Assembly: GCF_000739935.1 (NCBI RefSeq)
Contig: NZ_BBJU01000006.1
Location: 1-64,000, forward strand
Reading direction: 5' to 3'
Length of the DNA stretch: 64,000 bases
DNA from: Agrobacterium rubi TR3 = NBRC 13261
Lineage (GTDB): Bacteria > Pseudomonadota > Alphaproteobacteria > Rhizobiales > Rhizobiaceae
The notes below the pieces were generated by a model. It worked only from the letters and a program-made list of their open reading frames with translations. It did no database searches and was not told the DNA's origin. Made by a program: the position numbers and the translations under genes. Shown one piece after another: positions 26,484 to 35,933 of the stretch (positions within the stretch are counted from its first letter, which is position 1; every line of letters begins with the position of its first letter).

Positions 26484-27403
26484 TGGATATGTTTCAGGCG
26501 ATCCTTCTCACCGTCATCACCGCTGCGACGCCGCTGGTCATTGCCGCTCTCGGCGAGCTGGTAACCGAGCGCGCAGGCGTGCTCAACCTCGGCGTCGAGG
26601 GCATGATGATCATGGGCGCGGTCTGCGCCTTTGCTGCCGCCCACATCACTGGCTCGCCCTATATCGGCATCGTCGCTGGTATCGCATCCGGTGCTGTCTT
26701 CTCGCTGCTCTTCGGTTTCCTGACGCTGACACTGGTGACAAATCAGGTGGCGACAGGGCTGGCGCTGACCATTCTCGGACTTGGCGTTTCCGGCATGCTG
26801 GGCGAAACATTCGTGGGTCTGCCCGGCGTCAAGCTGCCGCCCATCGTCTTTCCCGTTCTGTCCGAAATCCCAATCATCGGACCCGCCCTGTTCCGGCAGG
26901 ATCTGATTTTCTACATGTCGATCGCGCTCGTCATCGGCATCGGCTGGTTCCTGTTCAAAAGCCGCACGGGACTGAAAATCCGTGCCATTGGCGATAATCA
27001 CGGCTCTGCCCATGCGCTCGGCATCAACGTCATCCGCACGCGCTACCTTGCCGTCATGTTTGGCGGTGCCTGTGCGGGTCTCGCCGGTGCACAGCTTTCG
27101 CTGGTCTATACGCCGCAATGGGTGGAAAACATGTCTGCCGGGCGTGGCTGGATTGCGCTGGCGCTAGTGGTGTTTGCCTCCTGGCGGCCATGGCGGGTTC
27201 TGGCGGGCGGATATCTCTTTGGGGCCGTCACCATCGGCCAGTTGCACGCGCAGGCTCTCGGCATCGGTGTGCCGTCCCAACTTCTTTCAGCAATGCCTTA
27301 CATAGCGACTATTGTGGTCCTCATCATCATCTCCCATAATCGTCGCACAACGCTGATCAATACACCGGCATCGCTCGGCAAACCGTTCGTGCCGGACCGC
27401 TAA
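26480..27403 (+). CDS. nucleoside ABC importer permease 2
   Basis: 307 residues, BPD_transp_2 family. The N-terminal ATPLVIAALGELVTERAGVL and LNLGVEGMMIMGA blocks are diagnostic of the YufQ/NupQ type. Further on, IRAIGDNHGSAHALGINV is the cytoplasmic loop that contacts the ATPase. ATGA overlap with permease 1 shows tight coupling, with AAGGAG just upstream. It is 37 bases from the substrate-binding protein gene. Confidence 0.94.
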   Translation: MMDMFQAILLTVITAATPLVIAALGELVTERAGVLNLGVEGMMIMGAVCAFAAAHITGSPYIGIVAGIASGAVFSLLFGFLTLTLVTNQVATGLALTILGLGVSGMLGETFVGLPGVKLPPIVFPVLSEIPIIGPALFRQDLIFYMSIALVIGIGWFLFKSRTGLKIRAIGDNHGSAHALGINVIRTRYLAVMFGGACAGLAGAQLSLVYTPQWVENMSAGRGWIALALVVFASWRPWRVLAGGYLFGAVTIGQLHAQALGIGVPSQLLSAMPYIATIVVLIIISHNRRTTLINTPASLGKPFVPDR

Positions 27404-27440
27404 AAAAACCAGGTTCACGCCTAACCAAGCAGGGGTAAAA

Positions 27441-28514
27441 ATGAAAAGACTCATCATCGCACTGGCCGCCTCGGCCGCCGCAATCGTCGGCGTGGTTCCA
27501 GCCGCCCAGGCCGCAGACGCCAAAAAGGTCTGCTTCGTCTATGTCGGCACCAAGACGGATGGCGGCTGGACGCAGGCGCATGACATCGGCCGTCAGGAAT
27601 TGCAGAAGCATTTCGGTGACAAGATCGAAACGCCGTTCCTTGAAAGCGTTCCCGAGGGACCAGACGCCGAACGCGCCATCGAGCGCATGGCCCGTTCCGG
27701 CTGCGAGCTGATCTACACGACGTCGTTCGGCTTCATGGATGCCACCGTCAAGGTTGCCCAGAAGTTCCCGAAGGTGAAGTTCGAACACGCGACCGGCTTC
27801 AAGAACGCCGAGAACCTCGCGACCTACAATTCGCGCTTCTATGAAGGACGTTACATTCAGGGCCAGATCGCAGCCAAAATGTCGAAGAAGGGTGTCGCCG
27901 GTTACATCGCGTCCTTCCCGATTCCTGAAGTCGTGATGGGCATCGACGCCTTCGTTCTGGGCGCACAGTCCGTGAACCCTGAATTCAAGGTCAAGGTCGT
28001 CTGGGCCAACACATGGTTCGACCCCGGCAAGGAAGCCGATGCCGCCAAGGCACTGATCGACCAGGGCGTCGACATTCTGACCCAGCATACCGACACCACA
28101 GCCCCGATGCAGGTTGCAGCCGAGCGCGGCATCAAGGCCTTCGGTCAGGCATCCGACATGATCAAGGCCGGTCCAAACACGCAGATGACGGCCATCGTCG
28201 ATACCTGGGGCGCTTACTACATCAAGCGCACACAGGCGCTTCTGGATGGCACATGGAAGTCCGAATCGATCTGGGACGGTCTCAAAGACGGCATCCTCAC
28301 CATGGCGCCTTACACCAACATGCCAGATGACGTGAAGAAAATGGCCGAGGAAACCGAAGCCAAGATCAAGTCCGGCGAGTTGCACCCCTTCACCGGCCCG
28401 ATCAAGAAGCAGGACGGTTCCGAGTGGCTGAAGGCTGGCGAAAAGGCTGAAGACAAGGTCCTTCTCGGCCTGAACTTCTACGTCGCAGGCGTAGACGACA
28501 AGCTGCCGCAGTAA
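27441..28514 (+). CDS. BMP-family nucleoside-binding protein
   Basis: 357 residues. A signal peptide (about 1-25, ending in PAAQA-AD) leads to a mature periplasmic binding protein of the BMP/PnrA family. KVCFVYVGTKTDGGWTQAHD is the usual first strand and loop, followed by ERMARSGCELIYTTSFGFMD and AGYIASFPIPEVVMGIDAF. Relatives bind purine nucleosides. A cysteine follows the signal only later, so it is not a lipoprotein. It is the last gene of the importer operon and is followed by a strong terminator. Confidence 0.95.
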   Translation: MKRLIIALAASAAAIVGVVPAAQAADAKKVCFVYVGTKTDGGWTQAHDIGRQELQKHFGDKIETPFLESVPEGPDAERAIERMARSGCELIYTTSFGFMDATVKVAQKFPKVKFEHATGFKNAENLATYNSRFYEGRYIQGQIAAKMSKKGVAGYIASFPIPEVVMGIDAFVLGAQSVNPEFKVKVVWANTWFDPGKEADAAKALIDQGVDILTQHTDTTAPMQVAAERGIKAFGQASDMIKAGPNTQMTAIVDTWGAYYIKRTQALLDGTWKSESIWDGLKDGILTMAPYTNMPDDVKKMAEETEAKIKSGELHPFTGPIKKQDGSEWLKAGEKAEDKVLLGLNFYVAGVDDKLPQ

Positions 28515-28546
28515 CGGTTGCGTCTAAAATTCTTCATCACTATCAT

Positions 28547-28580
28547 GCCGCGCATATCGAAATATGCGCGGCATTTTTTT
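28547..28580 (+). terminator. rho-independent terminator after the nucleoside importer operon
   Basis: GCCGCGCATAT and ATATGCGCGGC form a perfect 11-bp stem with a CGAA tetraloop, followed by ATTTTTTT. The T-run ends just before the ribosome site of the next gene, so the pentapeptide gene is probably reached only by readthrough or by its own promoter. Confidence 0.93.
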
Positions 28581-28590
28581 GGAGAAAAAG

Positions 28591-28929
28591 ATGAAGTTAT
28601 TTCGGACGACAGAGATTCTTGAAGTCAACGACAGCGACCTTTCCGGCTCGACTTTCAATGATGCTAATCTTTCGGGCACTTCTTTCAACCAAATCAATTT
28701 TTCAGGTGCGTCCTTCAATGACAGCAACATGAGTGGCTGGTCCGTAAATGACGTCAACCTGTCTGGCTTGGCCATGAACGCCGTAAATTTGTCAGGTGCC
28801 GTTATCAAGAACGCGAATCTGACCGGTGCGCAGTTCTCCGGGTGTCGTTTGATGGGTGCTACCATCGAGGGGGTCGAGATCAGCGAACTTCTGGCTGTCT
28901 ATAAGGCAAACGGCCCCGTCAAATCCTAA
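28591..28929 (+). CDS. small pentapeptide-repeat protein
   Basis: 112 residues. From about residue 15 to 85 the chain follows the pentapeptide pattern with units such as DLSGS, TFNDA, NLSGT, SFNQI, NFSGA and NLTGA, about fourteen in a row, which should fold as a short right-handed beta-helix. Many units follow a two-unit alternation of N-x-S-G-x with x-F-N-D-x, suggesting growth by duplication of ten-residue blocks. No signal peptide. Larger pentapeptide proteins protect gyrase from quinolones or act as interaction scaffolds; here the role is unknown. GGAG precedes the ATG. It lies between the terminator and glmU. Confidence 0.85.
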   Translation: MKLFRTTEILEVNDSDLSGSTFNDANLSGTSFNQINFSGASFNDSNMSGWSVNDVNLSGLAMNAVNLSGAVIKNANLTGAQFSGCRLMGATIEGVEISELLAVYKANGPVKS

Positions 28930-29020
28930 GCTTTCGATCTTGCTTTGATCTTTATGGCGCAACTGCTAAATGACCGACGCGTGCTTTGGTACGCGTCGTT
29001 TGTTTGTTACGGAGATACCA

Positions 29021-30379
29021 ATGGAACGCAGTTGCCTTGCCGTCATTCTCGCCGCTGGTGAAAGCACACGCATGAAATCGTCCATGTCGAAGGTGCTGCA
29101 TCCCGTGGCTGGCCGGGCGATGATCGCGCATGTGATGCAGGCTGTCGCAGGGGCTGGAGTCAGCTCTGCCGCACTCGTGGTCGGGCGTGATGCGGACAAG
29201 GTGGCGGATGCGGCGCGCAATGCTGGCGTCAGCGTCGAGCCCTATCTCCAGAAAGAGCGTCTCGGCACCGGCAACGCCGTGCTGGCTGCCCGCGCCGCCA
29301 TCGAAAGCGGTTACGACGATGTGCTGATCGCCTATGGCGACGTGCCTCTGCTGACATCCGAAACGCTTGATAAGGCGCGTCAGGCGCTGAGCGAGAATGT
29401 CGATGTCGTGGTTATCGGTTTCCATACCGATAAGCCGACCGGCTATGGTCGTCTGCTGGTCGAGAATGGTGAGCTAGTCGCCATCCGCGAGGAAAAAGAC
29501 GCAACAGAGGACGAGCGCAAGGTTACTTGGTGCAACAGTGGCCTGATAGCGATCAATGGTCGTCGTGCGCTGAATCTTCTGACCCGCATCGGCAACAACA
29601 ATGCCAAGGGCGAATATTACCTGACGGATATCGTCGAGATCGCTCGCTCGTTGGGCGGTAAGGCCGTCGCCATTGATGCGCCTGAGACAGAATTGATCGG
29701 CTGCAACAACCGCGCCGAACTGGCTACCATCGAAAAGCTCTGGCAGGAACGCGCCCGTCACCAGTTCATGATCGATGGTGTCTCGATGATTGCGCCGGAA
29801 ACCGTGTTTCTGTCCTGGGATACGAAGATCGGGCAGGATGCGCTGATCGAACCCAATGTGGTGATCGGGCCCGGCGTCACCATCGAATCGGGAGCCGTCA
29901 TCCATGCCTTTTCGCATCTGGAAGGTGCGCATGTCAGCGGTGGCGCGACGGTTGGTCCCTACGCGCGGCTGCGTCCGGGTGCCAATCTGGCCGCCAATTC
30001 CAAGGTTGGCAATTTCTGCGAGGTCAAGAAGGCCGAGATCGGTGAGGGTGCCAAGGTCAATCACCTTACCTATATCGGCGATGCCTTTGTGGGTGCTGGC
30101 AGCAACATCGGGGCAGGGACGATCACCTGCAATTACGATGGCATCAACAAGCACGAGACGCGAATCGGCAAAAACGCCTTCGTCGGTTCCAATTCCTCGC
30201 TGGTGGCACCCGTCAATATCGGTGACGATGCCTATGTCGCATCCGGCAGCGTTATAACCGAAGATGTGCCCGCCGATGCACTGGCCTTTGGCCGGGCGCG
30301 GCAGGAGATTAAGGAGGGTCGCGCCAATGCGTTGCGCGCCCGTGCGCAGGCCATCAAGGATGCCAAGAAAAAGTCCTGA
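29021..30379 (+). CDS. glmU: bifunctional GlcNAc-1-P uridyltransferase / GlcN-1-P acetyltransferase
   Basis: 452 residues. GlmU acetylates glucosamine-1-phosphate and then joins it to UTP, giving UDP-GlcNAc for peptidoglycan and lipid A. The N-terminal uridyltransferase has [19 protein letters not shown], with the conserved Arg and Lys. The C-terminal left-handed beta-helix has repeated hexapeptides, and [13 protein letters not shown] carries the acetyltransferase His. ATG 29021 was chosen because GGAG lies seven bases upstream and it begins the family N-terminus (CLAVILAAG). glmS follows 100 bases later, an order commonly seen in Rhizobiaceae. Confidence 0.97.
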   Translation: MERSCLAVILAAGESTRMKSSMSKVLHPVAGRAMIAHVMQAVAGAGVSSAALVVGRDADKVADAARNAGVSVEPYLQKERLGTGNAVLAARAAIESGYDDVLIAYGDVPLLTSETLDKARQALSENVDVVVIGFHTDKPTGYGRLLVENGELVAIREEKDATEDERKVTWCNSGLIAINGRRALNLLTRIGNNNAKGEYYLTDIVEIARSLGGKAVAIDAPETELIGCNNRAELATIEKLWQERARHQFMIDGVSMIAPETVFLSWDTKIGQDALIEPNVVIGPGVTIESGAVIHAFSHLEGAHVSGGATVGPYARLRPGANLAANSKVGNFCEVKKAEIGEGAKVNHLTYIGDAFVGAGSNIGAGTITCNYDGINKHETRIGKNAFVGSNSSLVAPVNIGDDAYVASGSVITEDVPADALAFGRARQEIKEGRANALRARAQAIKDAKKKS

Positions 30380-30479
30380 TATCGTAACGGATAGACATTG
30401 AAAGTGACCGCGGTTGCAATTGCGATTTTTGCGGAAATCGCTAGGACTTCGGTCAACATAAAATACCTCGGAGAATTGT

Positions 30480-32306
30480 ATGTGCGGCATTGTTGGCATT
30501 GTTGGAACGCAGCCGGTTGCGGAGCGCCTTGTGGATGCGCTGAAGCGTCTGGAATATCGGGGTTATGACTCCGCTGGCGTCGCAACGATCCATGATGGCG
30601 CATTGGCCCGCCGCCGTGCCGAGGGCAAGCTCTTCAATCTGGAAAAGAAGCTGTCGGAAGAGCCGCTTCCCGGCCTCACGGGCATCGCCCACACCCGCTG
30701 GGCAACCCACGGCGTGCCGAACGAAACCAACGCCCATCCGCATTTCGTGGATGGCGTGGCCGTCGTCCATAACGGCATTATCGAGAACTTCTCCGAGTTG
30801 CGCGATGAGCTGACGGCGGAAGGTGCCACCTTTACCACGCAGACAGACACGGAAGTCGTCGCTCAGCTTTTGGCAAAATTCACCCGCGATGGTCTTGATC
30901 ATCGTGCCGCCATGTTGGCCATGCTCAACCGCGTCACCGGTGCCTATGCGCTGGGCGTCATGTTTCAGGATGACCCTACGACGCTGCTGTCTGCACGTTC
31001 CGGGCCTCCGCTGGCCATCGGTTACGGGCGTGGCGAAATGTTCCTCGGTTCGGACGCCATCGCGCTGTCGCCCTTCACAAACGAGATCACCTATTTGGTG
31101 GACGGCGATTGCGCCATCATCACCGCCAAGGGTGCTGAGATCATCGATTTCTCCGGCAATCCCGTCGAGCGCCAGCGCCAGATTTCGCAGGCGACGGCCT
31201 ATGTGGTGGACAAGGGCAACCATCGCCACTTCATGGAAAAGGAAATCTACGAACAGCCAGAGGTCATCTCCCACGCGCTCAGCCACTATGTGGACTTCGC
31301 CGAAAAGCGCGTGAAGGATGCCGATCCGGCCATCGATTTCTCCAAGCTGACCGGCCTTGCCATTTCCGCCTGCGGCACGGCCTATCTGTCCGGCCTCATC
31401 GGCAAATACTGGTTCGAGCGCTATGCACGCTTGCCAGTGGAAATCGATGTCGCCTCGGAGTTCCGCTACCGCGAAATGCCGCTTATGCCGACGCAGGCAG
31501 CACTCTTCATTTCGCAGTCCGGCGAGACGGCTGATACTTTGGCATCGCTGCGCTATTGCCAGGAAAACGGACTGAAGATCGGCACCGTCGTCAATGTTCG
31601 CGAATCGACCATGGCGCGCGAATCGGATGCGGTGTTTCCGATTCTTGCTGGTCCTGAAATCGGCGTCGCATCCACAAAAGCCTTCACCTGCCAGTTGGCC
31701 GTTCTGGCCTCACTCGCCATTGCCGCTGGCAAGGCTCGCGGCACGTTGACGGTTGAGCAGGAAACGGACCTCGTCCGAAACCTGATCGAAATGCCTCGTG
31801 TCATGAGCGAAGTGCTCAACGCCATCCAGCCGCAGATCGAAACCCTGTCGCGTGATCTCTCCCGCTTCAAGGACGTGCTATATCTCGGTCGCGGCACCAG
31901 CTATCCGTTGGCGCTGGAAGGCGCGCTCAAGCTCAAGGAAATCTCTTATATCCACGCGGAAGGTTACGCAGCAGGCGAGTTGAAGCATGGGCCGATTGCG
32001 CTGATCGATGAGAACATGCCCGTCATCGTCATCGCCCCGCATGACCGCTTCTTCGACAAGACCGTATCCAACATGCAGGAAGTCGCAGCCCGCGGCGGCA
32101 AGATCATCTTCATCACCGACGAGAAGGGCGCTGCCGCCTCCAAGCTCGAAACGATGGCCACCATCGTTCTGCCGAACGTGGACGAAATCATCGCTCCGAT
32201 GGTCTTCTCGCTCCCGATCCAGCTCTTGGCCTATCACACCGCCGTCTTCATGGGCACAGATGTGGACCAGCCGCGCAACTTGGCGAAGTCGGTGACGGTG
32301 GAGTAA
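30480..32306 (+). CDS. glmS: glutamine-fructose-6-phosphate aminotransferase (isomerizing)
   Basis: 608 residues. GlmS makes glucosamine-6-phosphate from fructose-6-phosphate and glutamine, the entry step to amino sugars. The mature N-terminus MCGIVGIVG supplies the catalytic Cys of the glutaminase domain; THNTRWATHG-like HTRWATHGVPNETNAHPH is also present. Two SIS domains follow (for example AISACGTAYLSG and YLGRGTSYPLALEGALKLKE). The C-terminus LAKSVTVE is the family ending. CTCGGAGAATTGT precedes the ATG. The leader is only about 100 bases and shows no glmS-ribozyme-like features. Confidence 0.97.
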   Translation: MCGIVGIVGTQPVAERLVDALKRLEYRGYDSAGVATIHDGALARRRAEGKLFNLEKKLSEEPLPGLTGIAHTRWATHGVPNETNAHPHFVDGVAVVHNGIIENFSELRDELTAEGATFTTQTDTEVVAQLLAKFTRDGLDHRAAMLAMLNRVTGAYALGVMFQDDPTTLLSARSGPPLAIGYGRGEMFLGSDAIALSPFTNEITYLVDGDCAIITAKGAEIIDFSGNPVERQRQISQATAYVVDKGNHRHFMEKEIYEQPEVISHALSHYVDFAEKRVKDADPAIDFSKLTGLAISACGTAYLSGLIGKYWFERYARLPVEIDVASEFRYREMPLMPTQAALFISQSGETADTLASLRYCQENGLKIGTVVNVRESTMARESDAVFPILAGPEIGVASTKAFTCQLAVLASLAIAAGKARGTLTVEQETDLVRNLIEMPRVMSEVLNAIQPQIETLSRDLSRFKDVLYLGRGTSYPLALEGALKLKEISYIHAEGYAAGELKHGPIALIDENMPVIVIAPHDRFFDKTVSNMQEVAARGGKIIFITDEKGAAASKLETMATIVLPNVDEIIAPMVFSLPIQLLAYHTAVFMGTDVDQPRNLAKSVTVE

Positions 32307-32491
32307 TCTGCCTCCACTGATTTTTTCTTTGGACTTCCAATGAACACGTGGCGATAACGCACCTGCGAACAGGATTATGTATCGCAGTGCACACCGGCTC
32401 GATTATTCACTTGAAACGCGGAACGCGTTTCGCCACTGTCCGTTTCAAGAAAGTCTTCATCTCTTGAAGTTTCTCGAATTTGCGCGGGCTC

Positions 32492-33160
32492 ATGACCGAA
32501 ATTCCTGTCAAAATTTCCTTCGCAACGCGCTTGCGCAACAGCTTCCTGACAGGCGTGCTCATCCTTGCACCTGTGACCATCACCATGTGGCTGGTCTGGA
32601 CCTTCCTGCAATGGGTGGACAGTTGGGTTAAGCCCTATATTCCGGCGCGGTACGATCCCGAGCAATATTTCGATGTCGCCATTCCCGGTTTCGGTCTTCT
32701 GGTGGCGGTCATCGGAATTACGCTGATCGGTTTTCTCGGCAACAACCTCATCGGCAAATGGATCGTCGGCTTTGGCGAGTCGGTGCTCAACCATATGCCA
32801 TTCGTCCGGCCCATCTACAAAAGCATCAAGCAGCTTTTCGAATCGGTTCTGAAGGAACATTCCAGCTCGTTCAAAAAGGTCGGCCTCATCGAGTTTCCAT
32901 CACCCGGCACATGGGCCATGGTTTTCGTGGCGTCGGATGCCAAGGGCGAGCTGGCCTATCGCTTCAACGAAATCGGTCAGGAAATGGTCGCGGTCTTCCT
33001 GCCGCCAACACCGGTGCCGACAGCGGGCTTTCTGCTGTTCGTGCCCAAAGACAAGATCATCATGCTGGATATGTCACCGGAAGATGGCGCAAAGCTGTTG
33101 ATCTCCGGCGGTCTCGTTGCCCCGGATTTCGAGTTGCCGAAGGCGATTGCGCCGGTTTGA
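32492..33160 (+). CDS. DUF502 family membrane protein
   Basis: 222 residues. Two transmembrane helices (about 20-42 and 65-90) are followed by a cytoplasmic or membrane-associated domain. Family motifs are GVLILAPVTITMWLVW, PGFGLLVAVIGITLIG, PFVRPIYKSIKQLFE and TPVPTAGFLLFVPKD. DUF502 proteins occur widely in bacteria and plants (COV-like) and have no established biochemical role. ATG 32492 was chosen; the frame's TTG at 32480 is less likely. Confidence 0.92.
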   Translation: MTEIPVKISFATRLRNSFLTGVLILAPVTITMWLVWTFLQWVDSWVKPYIPARYDPEQYFDVAIPGFGLLVAVIGITLIGFLGNNLIGKWIVGFGESVLNHMPFVRPIYKSIKQLFESVLKEHSSSFKKVGLIEFPSPGTWAMVFVASDAKGELAYRFNEIGQEMVAVFLPPTPVPTAGFLLFVPKDKIIMLDMSPEDGAKLLISGGLVAPDFELPKAIAPV

Positions 33161-33163
33161 CGA

Positions 33164-33424
33164 TCAATCGTCGTCAAAAACCTCGCCGCCAACTGTGGAT
33201 GTCGCGTGAAACACCGGCACAAACACGCGCATATAGACGAAGCGCACGCTCCAGCCCTTTTCCTGCGCGTCTGCCCATGCCTTCTTGCGCCCCGGTTTCT
33301 TGAAGTTCTTGCCGATCGCCTTCTTTTCGCTTTTGGCGAAGGTCTCCGGGAGCAGCAGGTTGTCTGGTGAGCACAGCGCATAGCCTTTGCTGAAGGCGGC
33401 TGGCGGTAGGGGCATGTCATTCAT
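33164..33424 (-). CDS. conserved small protein downstream of recG
   Basis: 86 residues, family not identified. Basic middle part (AKSEKKAIGKNFKKPGRKKA), a Trp-containing segment EKGWSVRFVYMRVF and an acidic end EVFDDD. It starts five bases after the recG stop, on the same strand, so it is probably translated from the recG message. No membrane helix or signal. The gene is backed only by its position and protein-like composition. A start at 33415 is possible. Confidence 0.6.
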   Translation of the reverse strand: MNDMPLPPAAFSKGYALCSPDNLLLPETFAKSEKKAIGKNFKKPGRKKAWADAQEKGWSVRFVYMRVFVPVFHATSTVGGEVFDDD

Positions 33425-33429
33425 GGTCG

Positions 33430-35535
33430 TTAGCCTGCATGGAGGAAACGGATCGCTTCGTCACGGCGATGGAGGTAGAGCAGGGTGCGCAGATTGCGGC
33501 CTCGCTCGCTGGTCAGTTCTGCGTCGCGTTCGATGATATAGGCGGCGTCCTTGCGGGCGATTTCGAGAAGATCGGCATGGGCTTCAAGGCTGGCGATGCG
33601 GAAGCCGGGCGTGCCGGATTGGCGGGTGCCCAGAAGCTCGCCTTCGCCGCGCAGCTTCAAATCTTCTTCGGCAATCAGGAAGCCGTCCTCGCTATCACGC
33701 AGAATGGACAGGCGTGCCTTGCCGTTTTCACTGAGCGGCCCCTTATAGAGCAGAATGCAGGTGGAGGCCTCATCGCCACGCCCGACGCGCCCGCGCAGCT
33801 GGTGAAGCTGGGCAAGGCCGAAATTTTCTGCGTGTTCGATGACCATGATCGTCGCATCCGGCACATCCACGCCCACTTCCACGACGGTAGTTGCCACCAG
33901 CAGGCGGGTCTCGCCGGTCTTGAAGGCGAGCATGGCCGCGTCCTTCTCCGGTCCACTCATGCGCCCGTGGATGAGGCCAATATCTGCGCCAAGTGACTTG
34001 GACAGAACAGCATGGCGCTCCTCCGCCGACATGAGATCGGATTCTTCCGATTCCTCCACAAGCGGGCAGATCCAGTAGGCTTTCTTGCCTTCGGACAGCG
34101 CACTTTTCAGCCGTGCAACGATATCGCCGATGCGCTCTGTCGGGATTGTCACGGTCGTGATGGGTTTGCGGCCAGCCGGTTTTTCGGTCAGCTTGGAAAC
34201 ATCCATATCCCCGAAAGCGGCCAGAACCAGTGTGCGGGGAATGGGCGTTGCCGTCATGACGAGCATGTGCGGTGAGATGCCCTTGGCGGTCAGCCGCAGG
34301 CGCTGGTGCACGCCAAAGCGATGCTGCTCATCCACCACCGCCAGCACGAGGTTTTTGTAGCTGACGCTATCCTGAAACAGCGCGTGGGTGCCGATAATGA
34401 TCTGCGCCTCACCCGACGCGATGCGCTCCTCGATCTCGCGGCGTTCCTTGCCCTTTGTGCGACCGGTCAGAACCTCGCAGGAGATACCGGCGGTGGCTGC
34501 GAATTTCGAGATTGTCGCGAAATGTTGGCGGGCGAGAATTTCGGTGGGTGCCATCAGCACGGCCTGGCCGCCAGCCTCGACGGCTGTGGCCATGGCCATC
34601 AGCGCCACCAGCGTCTTGCCCGCGCCGACATCGCCCTGCAACAGCCGCAACATGCGGTCTTCGCCCGCCATGTCTGTCAGAATATCCTTCACCGCAGCGC
34701 TTTGGCTTGCCGTCATTGAAAACGGCAGGTTCGCCAGAATTTTGGCGGCAAAATCGCCCTTGGCACGGATGGGTTGGCCGGTGACCTTGCGCAGCCTTTG
34801 ACGCACCAGCGCCAGCGAAAGCTGACCCGCCAGAAACTCGTCATAGGCAAGGCGGCGTCTGGCAGGGGCTTGTGGGTCGATATCGGCCTCGTCCCGCGGA
34901 TCGTGCAGATCGCGAAAGGCATCGGCTACATGTGGAAAGCTCTCGCGTGCCGCCAGCGCTTCGTCGATCCATTCGGGGAAGACCGGCATTTTGGTCAGTG
35001 CGCCATCGATCGCTCGCCGCAAGACCTTGGGCGAGAGCCCGGCTGTCAACGGGTAGACCGGCTCGACCAGCGGCAGGTTCTCGGCCTCCGAGACCTTCAC
35101 CATGAAATCCGGGTGCACCATGGAGGCACGACCGTTGAACCAGTCGATCTTGCCGCTGACCATTACCTCTTCGTCCACCGGCAATGCCTTGGACAGCCAG
35201 TCGCCTCTTGCGCGGAAGAATGTCAACGCCAGTTCGCCGGTTTCATCGTGCAGGAAGACCCGATAAGGGGCAGACCGGTTGCCGGGCGGTGCCGGTTGGT
35301 GGCGGTCCACACGTCCCTGAATGGTGACAATGGCGCCCTGTGGTGCATGGGCGATGCCGGGGCGGTTGCGTCTGTCGATAATGTTGTAGGGAGCATGAAA
35401 AAGCAGGTCGACAACGCGGCTTTCCTCAACGCTGTCCCGGCCCAGAAGTTTCGCCAGCAAATCGGCAAGCTTCGGCCCTACGCCGGTCAGCGTGGCGACG
35501 GTAGCAAACAGCGGATCGAGGAGGGCGGGGCGCAT
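33430..35535 (-). CDS. recG: ATP-dependent DNA helicase RecG
   Basis: 701 residues. RecG remodels stalled replication forks and Holliday junctions. The N-terminal wedge domain carries an OB fold (about 60-150). The helicase core has Walker A GDVGAGKTLVALM, DEQHRFGVHQR (motif II), TATPIPRTL (motif III) and LLVATTVVEVGVDVPDA (motif V) followed by QLRGRVGRGD (motif VI). The C-terminal LKLRGEGELLGTRQSG is family-specific. The start at 35535 was chosen by the family N-terminus LLDPLFATVATLTGVG; there is no strong ribosome site. It is divergent from sdhE across a palindromic element. Confidence 0.96.
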   Translation of the reverse strand: MRPALLDPLFATVATLTGVGPKLADLLAKLLGRDSVEESRVVDLLFHAPYNIIDRRNRPGIAHAPQGAIVTIQGRVDRHQPAPPGNRSAPYRVFLHDETGELALTFFRARGDWLSKALPVDEEVMVSGKIDWFNGRASMVHPDFMVKVSEAENLPLVEPVYPLTAGLSPKVLRRAIDGALTKMPVFPEWIDEALAARESFPHVADAFRDLHDPRDEADIDPQAPARRRLAYDEFLAGQLSLALVRQRLRKVTGQPIRAKGDFAAKILANLPFSMTASQSAAVKDILTDMAGEDRMLRLLQGDVGAGKTLVALMAMATAVEAGGQAVLMAPTEILARQHFATISKFAATAGISCEVLTGRTKGKERREIEERIASGEAQIIIGTHALFQDSVSYKNLVLAVVDEQHRFGVHQRLRLTAKGISPHMLVMTATPIPRTLVLAAFGDMDVSKLTEKPAGRKPITTVTIPTERIGDIVARLKSALSEGKKAYWICPLVEESEESDLMSAEERHAVLSKSLGADIGLIHGRMSGPEKDAAMLAFKTGETRLLVATTVVEVGVDVPDATIMVIEHAENFGLAQLHQLRGRVGRGDEASTCILLYKGPLSENGKARLSILRDSEDGFLIAEEDLKLRGEGELLGTRQSGTPGFRIASLEAHADLLEIARKDAAYIIERDAELTSERGRNLRTLLYLHRRDEAIRFLHAG

Positions 35536-35933
35536 GGCGAGCAAAATCGTGGAAGGGCGGGCGCAATGCAAGAGCGGTGGGATGAGAAACTCGGTTTATC
35601 ACCGGCAGATTTTCCGGCCTGTGGCGATATTTGCGTAAAAAGCGGTTCCCAATCGTTCCTGTCCTGTTCTATAGGAAAGGCAACAGATGAATTTGATTGA
35701 AGGACGCTCCGCGATTACGAGGCCCGCTTTCTTCGGCCATCCTTTCTTCTCCCTCATCCCTGTGCTTGTCACAGGGATCCAGTCAGCCCAAGTCTTTGGG
35801 CTGAAAAGCCTCTTTGACCTGACAGACGTCAGGTCGCTGGATTCCTGTGACAAGCACAGGAATGAGGGTGGTGGAGGCGGACCGACAGGTGGGCTGTCGA
35901 AACGTAAGTCGTCCCAAAGGGAAGGAAAATGCG
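35536..35933. other. recG-sdhE divergent intergenic region
   Basis: 398 bases without a gene. It holds the palindromic element at 35751-35868 and otherwise only the leaders of the two genes. No convincing sigma-70 hexamers were identified by eye. Confidence 0.6.
35751..35868. repeat. 118-bp cloverleaf-like palindromic intergenic element
   Basis: The outer arms (35751-35782 and 35837-35868) are 32-base reverse complements with two differences. Inside are two perfect hairpins: 35783-35804 (TCAGCCCAA, loop GTCT, TTGGGCTGA) and 35816-35835 (GACCTGAC, loop AGAC, GTCAGGTC). The whole folds as a stem with two arms. Its form and location resemble rhizobial intergenic mosaic elements (RIME-type), but copy number and family were not tested. 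It sits 66 bases upstream of sdhE in the gap between divergent recG and sdhE. Confidence 0.85.

Noticed and set aside
30380-30479. glmS-type ribozyme or riboswitch upstream of glmS
   Set aside because: The leader is about 100 bases and lacks the conserved core; that ribozyme is typical of Gram-positive bacteria.
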